A DNA stretch of 64,000 nucleotides from Macrocystis pyrifera (lineage: Eukaryota > Sar > Phaeophyceae > Laminariales > Laminariaceae): positions 7,194,667 through 7,258,666 of the forward strand of contig JASSKH010000020.1 of assembly GCA_031763025.1 (NCBI GenBank), written 5' to 3'. Below are positions 12,801 to 24,800 of this stretch, piece by piece (the first letter of the stretch is position 1; every line of letters begins with the position of its first letter). Both the position numbers and the translations under genes were made by a program. Under the pieces are notes generated by a model. That model was not told where the DNA came from, did no database searches, and worked only from the letters and a program-made list of their open reading frames with translations.

Positions 12801-15800
12801 AGCTCGTGCACTTCCCGCTCATCATTTGTTTTTAGCAACCAAAATTCCCCACGAGTCCATGCTGATGTCAACTCGTTGAGAATTGAAGCCACCCAGTAGA
12901 ATTTACTATTAATAGGTAAGTAGACAACTTACTAAGCCACCGAGGACGCCGGCTGCACTACAACATGACGGCGTACATTCTACGACAAAGGGGGGCATGC
13001 GGCGAAAAAAAAGTCAGAAACGGTTGATCGGAACATCGGAATGCGAACTTGCTCATACTCCAGGATCATAGTAAAAGAGGCATAGTACGACATGGGAAGC
13101 ACTTTTTGGACTACAAAATGTTCCGAATTACAGGGCGCCTTAGCCGCAAATCGTGGGAATGTCAGCCAACTGTTTTGGGTGTTTGCTTTCATACCTACTG
13201 TAGGGCACGGCATGTTTCATCAAAGTTACACCTTAAACTTACGATCAGTTGTTGACTGACATACTATTTGTATGGACTTCTTCAAGTCAGGAACCTCGGG
13301 AACAACTTGGTGCACCTCTACCTCAACACGTGGCACAGAAAAGTCCCTAGGTTTGCCTAGGGGTTCTATAGCAAACATTAATAATTGTCTGTCTGTCCCC
13401 CCTCAAAAGAAAGATGCAATCCTGGCAAACTCTGGTCCCAAACCGCCCCCAACGTCGTGTGTATACCGTGCGAATCGATAGAACACACATACAAGCAGTT
13501 GGTGCCAACTTTCGCGTTCAACAGAGCCCTGGGCCTTGAGCTACACGACCCAGTCCCACCCGCGGAAATTCACTTGTAGACAATCGCTTGCGCTAGACTC
13601 GGTACGAGCAGCGAAATATTTCGCAAATTGGCTAAAGCGCATCGATTGTAAACAAAATTGAGACCACCTTGAAGAAGCATGGCTCGCTCAGCGGGATTGA
13701 CTGGCCGTGCTAAGGAGGTCGTTGCCCGCCGCTCGCAAACGGCTGTGCAAGGTCTCGTCTGGTTGCAAGGTCTTGACCCCACGGAGTTTGCGATGTGTTG
13801 TGTGGCGTTTTATGGCAGGGTCGCTTTTTGCTTGATTGGAATCGAAGTACTTATCAAACAGACAACAGCAAACAACAACAACAGCAGCAGCAGCAACAGG
13901 GTAGCAGCAGCGCAAAGCCACTTCCGAAGTTCTTGGCGCCGTGCAAGGTCCCAAAGCACTTGCTTCTCGATCATAACGACTCGCACGAATGGATGCCCGC
14001 GCGCAACGAGGTACTAATGCACGGGCACGAAAGTTTTCTCGGAAGCACGCCACGCACAGCACGCGCACGAAGGAGGCAACTGCTGCGAGAAGGTGTGACA
14101 AGCGCCCCGTATAGGTGTAACCCTAGTCAACAACTGTTCCGAGGCAACAGCAGTGTTGCGCTGTTCCTTTCTTTTCCGTCAACCACGGTGGTCGAGCTCT
14201 GGTGAATCTTTCTACCTTGTTATACCACTTCGTGCAACCAGTCCTTTTGTCATTATACTTGGGAGGAACTGCAGTCGTATTTCGTGGATATGAAGCTCAA
14301 CCTCGATACCTACTGTACTGCTGACGTATTTTAGTCTGACATGCTGCGTACCAAAAACTGACTGAACTTTCGCTTTCGCCGTGGTTTGACCCTTGTTGCG
14401 CTCGGGCGGAAGGAGGCTGCCTTTGCGAGGAGGTGTCCCAAACACAACGCTCGACCGTTGCTGGTATGGCCGAAATCCTGGACAAGAACTGTTCATAGCG
14501 TATACAGCAGTGTTGCCGTTTTGCTCTCGCCCGTCAACCATAAGTTGTCGAGCCCCCGTAAATCTTTGTTACAACACTCCCAAACTCTCATGGTTAACAA
14601 TTTTTGGGGGGGGTGTACAGCAGTTTAGCGCTGTTGCTCTCGCTCACCAACCATGGTTGGTTGTCGAGACCCCGCAGATCATCCTTCCTTGTCACCAAAC
14701 TCTCTGCAACCAGACGGCGTGTCGGTATGACGTTTCGATTTCCTTCAATCGGTAGGAACAGTATCCTCAATTTAAAAAAAATGCAGAGATGCTAAACCCA
14801 TCAGAGATCCAATGACGATGGTCGCGATGCCGTTCCGCTCGAGCAGTCCGTGTCAACGACGCAACACCGGCAACAGAGCGACGTTGAGGTCGACTCCCTA
14901 TAAATCATACTACGTAGACATCTGCTACACGCTCACGATGTCGTAAAAACTCACAAAATGGCACTGGACCGAAGTGTCTCACTCAAGCAAAATATTCCCG
15001 AACGCTGTAACACCTAAAATCATCGGCCACGTATATGCGGCATGGCGATGTTTCGTGTTCAAGTAGTAAACAGAATGCACGTACCGACGCCACTCACAAT
15101 TCAAGAAGAGATGGCGAACCGTCGAAGATCCCGGGTTGAACCGTGGTGAGCTGATTCTCGTGAACGAGCCTGAATAATTGCGTGCGTGCGTCGAAGCCCA
15201 CATTCCCCGACACAACACAATTTTAGCGGAATGTCTAGAGAAACGTTACATAGCCTAGGCTGCAGTCTAGATGCAGATAGTGCGAATACGTAGTCGTGCC
15301 CGTCTTTGCGTTTGGACAACGACGAATACACTCCGGTGCATCAAGCAGACCAAATAAAAGAAATCATACAAATTTCGCATCGCTGTTACACACGGAACTG
15401 CATACTTTCAGATTCGATTACTTTGTGGTTGGTTAACTCACCGCGATGAGTATGTTGGACATGCCTCTATGCGGGGGTTTGTTGTCCCCTACACGGTCAC
15501 CGTTCACCATACGGTCTCACGGGAGATCTACCAAGTCCTTGGGAAAAAAAATATATAGGCCACCTTTGCCGATACAGACTCCCGTCCTATCGACACAATC
15601 CTCGACGATGACGACGATAACGCAAGGGATATATTGCCCCGCACACGTCTGGCCATGGATAGTTTAGATTTCAGCATTGTCAACACACGCTGTGCCAATA
15701 TTGATGAAGACGAATCGCAAATATTGGGGTAAGTATTATACACAGCAGCACCATCGTAGCACCGTGTGATAGTTGGTGTTTTGCGCAATTCATTATTGTG

Positions 15801-18800
15801 GGTCAGGAGAACCATCATCCTCCATACTTGTAGCTCACTCACAACTGTTCGAGAGATGGCATGTTCGCGAAAGCATCAACGCTGATGTCCCCGATTACGT
15901 TTCGCTGCAGCCACCTGCGCCGACCAAACGAATGCGGACACAGCGCGACGTACGTACAAACTGAATGTATGGGGATATAGTTTATCTCGGGCAGGGTGAC
16001 ATCCATCGTGCTGTTGCGCGTGCACATCTCAAAACAATACTCCAACGGCAACAAACCGGAGACCATGCGCTGGAACTAAACGCCTCACATGAGACACATG
16101 AAAACAGACAAAACAATCCACAAACCGACACCAGAAACCAAACGCAAAACAGCCAAAACATCTTTGTGCATGCCTATGAGCAACTATAACCCAAACTACA
16201 GACAGTGCTCACAATGTGTCAAGAGTCGCCAAGCCGGAAACGACCCCCGCTGGAATCGCAGTCAGTGCATTCTCGTGAAGGTACCTGCAAGAGCGCAGCG
16301 AAGATTCACCAACATGCCGGTATTGCTAGAGGCAGTGTGCGAGCAGAGTCTATATGCGTTATGTTGCACGATTTATCGTTGTGAAGATTGGCAGCAGGGA
16401 GAAAAAGGACCTAAGATAGTTAACATACGGCGCATAGAGTAAGTGGTATACGTTTGCAATGGCTATGCGATAGCAGGGTCAGAACTCTTATAGTCCGAAT
16501 GAAAGCACGGTGAAGGCCACGCATGCACATAACTAACCTCTAGACAATTAAAAGTCGCTTATGAAAAACATCCTCAGGTATGAGATGCGAAACATCTGGC
16601 GATGTTGTAGCTTATAGTCTGTAATATCGCTGTTGCAGGAGGCATGACGCTGTCGTCCGTTGGATTACGTTCACTCAAACGTTCTTCACCAATCTACCCC
16701 GCGGGAGAAATCCTGCTGTAATCCTACTTGAAACGCAGGTATCCATACCCTAACAAACAACATGGTCCCGATCATATGAAGCCTGTGAGAAGTGCGAAGA
16801 AGTGCGTGTGATCAAGTTTTGTCAGGCTGCCCCCCCCATCTTGGGCACCGTCTCTTTTGGTACTCTAGACACACTTCGCACCCAACTAAGCCGGGGTGTA
16901 TGGGCGACCCATGCTGCTGTCGTCGAAGCGTGATACGACAGAGGCATCACGCTTTGCTAAAATGTTTCCGACTGGCCGTGCTCCTAAATCTCCTATCGTT
17001 GGAGTACGACCAGCGTTTCACAAATGTGTCGTGGTATACATTTATAGGCGTCGGGATCGGTCATCGGGTTTCGCACTTTTACTCGTTTTCTCAAGTCCGC
17101 ATAGGGGCGAAGTAGAGAGATATCATATTCTAATCAAATAAGCAGCTTCGCAAACATTGGGTCCTACCCCTTCAAGGCAACCACGCTCCTGCTGTATCTT
17201 ACACCCTCCATTTAAAGTCCGAAGGCAGTAACAAGCTTCACTCACATGAGTTCAAGCAACGCCAAATCGGCAAATATGCCTGCGTCGAGGGTTGGTATGG
17301 AATTGCGCTGCAGCCACCTGTTCCAACCATGCAGTAACGGCCGCGGGACGACACTTATCCAAATGAAACATATGTGGTCAAATATCTTCAGAGTCATGGC
17401 TCGAATCCGTCTAGTGTGACGCGTGTGTGTCACATGTACCGCGATTACAGCGTCAAACCGACAAACATGGTTGGAAAAAAAGTACTAAAATAGTGACGCT
17501 GGAGACCTCAAACCCCATATGACCTCAACCTTCAGTGCACACGCATCCATCAGCGTGCCGGAGTAACCATGATTACATAAGACGGAATCCAACACAACGC
17601 ACTCAAAATGTCCAAAGAGATTCGAAACCGACGAAGAGGCCTGGTGGCAGGGTGGTGAGATCATTGCCAGCAAGCAGCCTGAACAGTCCATTGCATGCAT
17701 TAAGAATCAACATTCCGGACATACTTGGAGTCATGGTCACGGGCGGAGTGCGTAAGAAAATCCTCCGCTGGATAAAAACTCACCTTGGTATGGTGGTAGA
17801 TTTGTTTTCGCTATGGGTCTCAACTCCCCGGGAGCAAGGATAGCGTTCGGCAACTACTCCCGCGAGCGATCTATCCGCGTGGCGGAAGGTAGTAAATGTC
17901 CCGGAACGCACCACATATAATAGTAGAAGGGACTTGGATATCAGTAGCATGAAATACATGCTATATAAAAAGGAGTTACATGGGTCATTTTTGGTCCCTG
18001 CTCCGGTGATACAGCAGCACCAAAAACGAACGAGATACCCGTTTTTGTGGTTCGATTGTCTCGGGGTCGAAACGGAGATCGTCCTCACTCGCTTAATTAC
18101 AACACATCAAGAGGCGCCAATCCCACGAAAGCGTCAGCGTTGATCGTTGTGATAGAATCAGGTTCACCCACATGTGCCAAGGAGGTCACAGCGCCAACAG
18201 ATATGAGCGACGTGATTGAAAATATGCAACATTTGTGCGGGAAACAGCACACTCTCAGGGTGGGGGGAGGAGAGGGGGCTGAGCTGTCTCGTGCTGCAGT
18301 GCGTGAGAGTCGCCAATACCCACACGACTTTGCCTATCTGGCCAGCATGCACTCGATCGAGTGTCTTCGGTTGTCCAAACAATACGACAACATGTTCGCA
18401 CCCAGGGATAGCAGCTTCGACATACACTAAGGTAGATGTGGATCACTATGTTTTGAGGTTCTTGAGATAACGGTACGGAGCTCCATATCCCACTAAACCA
18501 CTGACCTTAATATAGCCAAAAGTTCGAACTAGCATCCCGACAAATAAGCACACGGCTTGGGAAATTAAAAACATAGTGCAAACAACAAAATAATGACACT
18601 GCGACGACTGTGGGTCACAGAGGACACCATGTTTAGAGTAAAGGATAGCAAAAATGTGCTGTGTTTCACGAAACAACCTCCATCGCCAATTTCTAACCAT
18701 GCAAAGCATACCAGAACGTTGTCGCGAGGACAGGGCAAAACAAACGGGTATAGCATCCACTCACAATTGTCTAAGAGACGTCAAACCGGCGAAGAGGCCC

Positions 18801-21800
18801 GATGGCAGGGTGGTGAGCTCGTTGTCTTCCAGGCGCCTTAAAGATCCGCAAGCATGCATCCAAGAGAAACAATCATCGACGTACCCCGCATATTAATTGC
18901 GTGGTGACACTTTCCAGAAGTGTAGATCATCTACTTCGGGCGGGAGTAGAAAATTCTTGTGTTCACGGTGGCCCTCGATCTCGTTGAAGAATTGAAAGCC
19001 CTCGAATATTTCATCGCCAAACGTTGGTATTTGTGGTTGGGGGAAGGAAGCTCTTCTTCTGAGGCGGTACGCACACCAGTGTATGGAGATCTTCGGTGTC
19101 TGTGGCGTAAGATACTAGCTGGTTTGTTAAAGCATGATGACGAGTCAACATTGTCCGCGGCCACGTGCTGTAGCAGGACCAGCAACGAACGGGAAATTCG
19201 CTTTCGTGGCTATCATCTGTGGTCGAGACGGTGACCCAGCCTCGCTCGTTCACTCACAAGAATTGAAGAGATGTCAAACCCGCGAAAGCGTCCGCGTCAA
19301 TCGTCGCGATGTCATTATCAAGCAGCCGCCTGTTGCGACAATATCACAACGCCAGCGGAGCGACGTGCATCGAAATGGAACGGATACACGAATGAAGATA
19401 GGACTCACTCGGGATGGGGGGGAGGGGGGGGGGAAGCAGTCTCGTGTTATTTGTGGGTCGCGAATGCCCACATCACATTGTCTAGCTGGCGAGAAATTTA
19501 AGTCAACGGAATCTCCTCACTTACACCAACAGGCCCAACCCATTTTTTTAAATAGTTGTCCCGACGTTACAGGGGAAACGGCAGTCTCTACTCACAATGT
19601 TTGGAGAGACCCGAAATTATCGAAGAGGCCCGCTCCCACCGTGGTAAGCTCATTCCCTTCGAGATTCCTGGACAAAACACATGCACACATCGTGGTGAGT
19701 CTAACAGGCATTGCTCTCTAACTGAGTAGTTGACTATAAACGACGGCCGCGGCTCGCCTGTGCAGCGTCTCTCTTTCTAAATTTCCAAATCCTTTGATTA
19801 TACCTGTACCTGTATGTTTTTTGTTTGGGACAGGAGCACCTCCTGTACGTCTTTTCACCAATATTCAACGTTGCCGTGACCATCATAGGGTGTAACGTGT
19901 GTTCGGGGTTTGCAAGCATGCATGTGTCACGTCTGGTCGCCTCCCACGGTGGTATGCCAACGTTTCTTCCGGCCCCCTTCCTGCTCGATTTTGTCGTTGT
20001 CGTGGTCGTTTTGTGGGGGGGGACGTGCGGGTTGATTTAATGCTAAAAACATTTAACTACCGATGATAAAAAATACGAAGAATGACAGAATACCACACTG
20101 TGTAAGGGGGGTGCTTGTCTGTATCTACTTGTCGACACAGTAGCACTGTAGTAACAATTGTCGATATTTCTCATCAGTCGAAAGCTTTAGTCCCGGGATC
20201 CTGTCGACGTGCCCCTCGCAGTACATATGCACCTGATATATTCGCCAAAGGGACGTCGAATACAAACCTTTGTCCGGCTCTGCTCGTGAAGGCTAGCTGT
20301 ACACTTGACGATGGAAAAAATTTCCGGGAAATGATCGTTTCAAGTTTTCATTTCCGTTTCAGGAATGAACCGTTGTATATGTGTATGCCCAATGGCGTGC
20401 CAGAATCTTGGATACTGCATCATCTCGCGCGTGAATGCTTCCGGCACGAAGCGCGTACGGAGGTTGCAATGCTACAATGGCATACATACACATGTTCCCT
20501 ACGTACAAATTACAGTGCGAGAAACGAGACGCCGCTGCGAGTACGTTGGCAAACTCTGCCAAACTGAAATGGAAATTTCACACAATCTGCAGCTTTGGGT
20601 GCTCTAGCGGTAGACCCCTGCTTCCATTTTCTCGCGCAGCATCTACTCTCATGGCTTTTTAAGGGGAAGTGTTTTGGCGACAGGGACGTTGGTGGAAGGC
20701 ATCGTCCGGCGGACCGCACTATTAATTGATTGCTGTCCATGGGTTAACTATCCCATCTCTACTTCCCTGTAAAAACTGTTTAGAAGAGACGTCAGAGGAT
20801 TCAAGGGTCGTGCGCCAGTGCTGTGGTGGTGGAAACCGTCCTCTGACGCAAACCAAAGTATGTATGTTATAAGCTAATATTTCTGAGGCTCCTCACTTGT
20901 CGAGTCCCTTACCTAACCCAAGCATCGCAGTCTAATAAAAGGCTATAGCTAAGGCCAGAAGCACCATCCCCAAGGCGGGAAATCTACATGTAGTTTTCCT
21001 CTATGCAAACAGTAATGAATCCACACTACTAGCTCGAAGCCATTCAATATTTCTTTTAGTTTCACCCACCCCTCTCCCAAGTTACGTGCCTCAAAGCGAA
21101 AACCTGGTTCCTTCTATTCTATTCCCAAGACCAGTATTACCTCATCTGAACAGCTTACTAATTTCATCTACCCCCAACCCTATAGCGGGTAAATATTATC
21201 TGTCTTGTACGAATATATCGTGAAAACGTTCGGTATTTTATTAACATTTTCTGAGTGGGTCCTTGGGTGGGGAGCCCCATGAGTGATAAAACGTTTGGGC
21301 TCAAAGCCTGCAACTCGTACCGATGCATGCTACGGTAGAGGTGCACCTGCATACAGAAGGTTCACTGGCGCTTCTCACCCTAAGAGCTCTGACTATTGAA
21401 CAAAAACGGGTTTAAGAAATACGTGTACCGTAGACCCGATAGTACAGATACTCGGCGGTTAATGCCTACAGCACTGGTCGATGCTAATCATCTACCTGCT
21501 GCTGTCCTCGGCTACAGTAGTTGAAAAAAACATGGATCAGAGACGTAGGTGCCCACGTGTTCAAGCCCTAACATCTAGATTCCATCCTTCACAGACAGAA
21601 ATATGGCGGTGGTGATGGTGGTGGGGGGGATAGCCAGTAGAGGTAGGACCCTGATTTCAATTACTCGGGTGTCCGGCGGGAATACCCGGACGGGTCCTAC
21701 CCATATGACGGGTAGGGTCAGAGCTCAAACCCCCGAGTGTTCGGAATCTGGGAGAAATTTCGTCGTCCGGAACCGGGTACCAGGGTCCCCGTGGGTTATC

Positions 21801-24800
21801 GAGTACCCACGGGTAATGGGTATTTCCGGTTCATTTTGCCTGTACAACATCTCAAGCAAACCATTTCAAAACGCACTTACACTCGTGCTCACCACACCAA
21901 CCATCAACCAAATAGATTCAATTCTGAAAGGTACGCGGACCACACACAGCAGTATCGTCACGCTGCACCAGCTGGGCACAACGAACCAGGAGGAGACAAA
22001 TCCTAGCACGATCTCTCAACCTAGGGAATTGCTTCCGGGGGGCGATCTTGCTGACAATCCCGGCTCGAAGTGAAAGGTGTCTATGCAAAGCGCCCTCGAA
22101 AGCGACGAGAACAGCAGCAGCGACGACAGCGAACACTCTTCAGGCCTTGGCTTCGATAGCAGCAACAGTCGAGAATAGGAGGAGGAACAAAGAAATGTCT
22201 TTGTCGAGCAACGCCAGCATGAAATCCCAAGGCCAACGACGGGGGTTCGGGTGCTGCTGGTGCAGCTACTGCCTGTAAGCCGGCCCAAGCCCGAGCAGCC
22301 GTTCCCGCGTGCAATATAACGACGTCTTCTGCTGGTCCGGCAAACATCAGTGACAAACAGGTCGCGGAGAAGCCTCCCTCGCGCCGAACAAGAAGACGCT
22401 CGGTTGTAGATGTGGTATATACTGTAGATCCGCATTTCTATTTTGAAACGTCTTTTAGTTGGGCAATACAGCTATTAATAGAAGTTCCGCAATACTAGTA
22501 CAGGGGACCATGGTAAATAGGACCTACGGTACACACAAAAACTTCTTATTTTTACTAACACTATTTAGTCCTCTTTACTATGGTCCCCCGTAAGATGATA
22601 CTACGAAGTGTACTTCGGCAGACACGGTCATTATATATGTTGATGAACTAGTGTTACTTTCTGATATCGGTACCCTACGGTTGCTGGGAGAATGTTAACA
22701 GCACTGGGGGACCGTCAATCATCACGCCCCTCGTACATGTTTCCACAATTTTTGCGTATTCAAACCCATGGTATCACGCCCTTGCAATGAAGAAGGACAA
22801 AACGAGGCAAGTTTAGGCGGCTTGTGAAACGAATCGACCAAAAAACTGTTTGTACTCGACGTTTCGGCATAGAACAGTAACACACACTATCTTCTACTCA
22901 AACTTCAGTCTTGGTTAAACTGAAATAAGTAGAAAATACATCAATAATATTGCCAGGTACCCGGCAGAAAAAAAACGATATTGTCAGGCGGTCCGGGTTC
23001 CAATATCTGGAGGGTACCCGTTCGTGGCGGGTACCCGCAGGGTCCAACCTTTAGCAGCCAACAACAAATATTCACAGATCCATCAAATCCTGCATTGACT
23101 ACAACAAGTCAGAAGGCACTGTAGTCAGGGCGTTGCCAGACAGGTCCCTGCCGATGCGCATCCGGTCCAGCGGAAAGCGTGGGATGAGCAGCGTCCACGA
23201 GAGGGAAGGAAAATATCACACTATCAGCATGACGTGGCTGACGCGTCGTAGTGATAGGGCCGTCTAATATTCAACTCGCTCATGGCAACCGGATAAAAAT
23301 GACGGAATGGTCGTTGGGTGGACTCTTTCGGGAATAGCTGGCGAGTTAGATGGTGTCGTCTGGGCCTACGAATGCCGGTACATTCTGGTCGTGGCGTTGG
23401 GTTTGAAAAGACGAGCTCAACCAGCAATCTTACACCGTCACGCTCTGTTTGTTATTGCACCTGTGTTGTTCCGCACACCATGCTTCACGCACTATTGCTG
23501 TAGTCACACTCGAGACTACATATATATGTACGTATTGATATATCCCTTCACTGCGTCGTCATCTATTGGTATGAACACTAGGTACGCCAAGCGGCTTGGA
23601 GTCGGCCCGGGTCACAAACATCTATTCGCATACGCGTTTACCGTGACCGGGATGTTGTTGGTCCGGAGCACGTTGACAGTCCAGCAGTCGTAGTTGTTAG
23701 CACGAAGTCGAAAACAAATTGCTGCCGTCTTAGAGAAGCCCAGTGTGTTCACGAAGTCCGGCGTGATCACCGAGGAACGGAAAATGTTCAGCTTTACGAG
23801 CAATGTATAATCTCGATACGTTGAACCGCGAAACGTTTCGTCTGTTCGTGAAATGTAGACTGCAGTACATTGGTACGGGCTTGCTTTAAAAGTTCGAATA
23901 AACGGCGACGGTTGGCGTAAGCGCACTCCCAAGCCCAAACGGAAACAGCAAAGCGACAGCGGTAGTCCTGCTTGCCCTGCGAAAACCAGCCAAACTCACA
24001 ACGTTGTAATTTGGTCGCGTCCGATGGTGTCGAGGCAACTCTGAAGATCCATCATGTCCGCGTCCGTAATACCGCACGCGCCCAATTCCCTGCGGTGTAA
24101 ACAAGAGCGGAGGGAAGGGGGGATCTCTGAGTTGCTGTAGAATGTCCGGTCGATGTGTGGAGTACTGGGCGAAGTGGACAGCGCCAACCGTACCTTGCGC
24201 TACTCCTTAAGTGACTCAGTTTGGTGTCGTCACCGGCAGCACCGGTCGCGCCAGAAAACAATATATGACAGCAGTACAGTAATTTCTACCCGTTTAAGGT
24301 GGTCGATGTAGACGGTGAACACGAGTGACAAAGCACGCACGTATCACTACATGGTGAACCCACCCCCTCCGAAGAGATGAACGGACTCAGTGCCCGGATC
24401 AAAGCTGGACGCACCTAACCAGCCGCTGAGCAAGGATACTCTTGTGAACAAGGCGTTTGGGCAACACTCAAACAGGGATGACATCTGTCCTACACTACAA
24501 GATTTTCCCCCAACGTATTGTATTTCGACAGTACGGCAGTACGGAAATGTCTCACTCACACGACTGGGACGTCTGCGTCGCATTTGGCAGTCGAACCTGT
24601 TAAGCACTCATTTTGGCCTGCATCGAGATCGGACCGAAAGACGCACATGCGGATGTGTAAGGACAGGTGGTTCCATCAGTGACCTGTCGGTGTTCGAAGT
24701 ACCAGATATGTTCTCCGGCTGGAGGGATGCGTTTGGCCAGACGACACCGCGTGTGGGCCGACTACAACGTCGCTTTGATGTGCCAAACCCGGTTTACGTC

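Noticed and set aside
13679-14205. Three overlapping frames of 112-137 codons on both strands, including a poly-Q-like stretch
   Set aside because: The CAA/CAG tract keeps several frames open at once. No domain is visible, and the region lies inside an LRR intron.
19134-19721. 195-codon plus-strand open frame, the longest in the left third
   Set aside because: It runs antisense through LRR exons 2 and 3 and the intron between them. The LRR exons on the minus strand explain the lack of stops.
20115-20567. 150-codon frame on plus
   Set aside because: It has no ATG start, no recognised domain, and lies within a long LRR intron.
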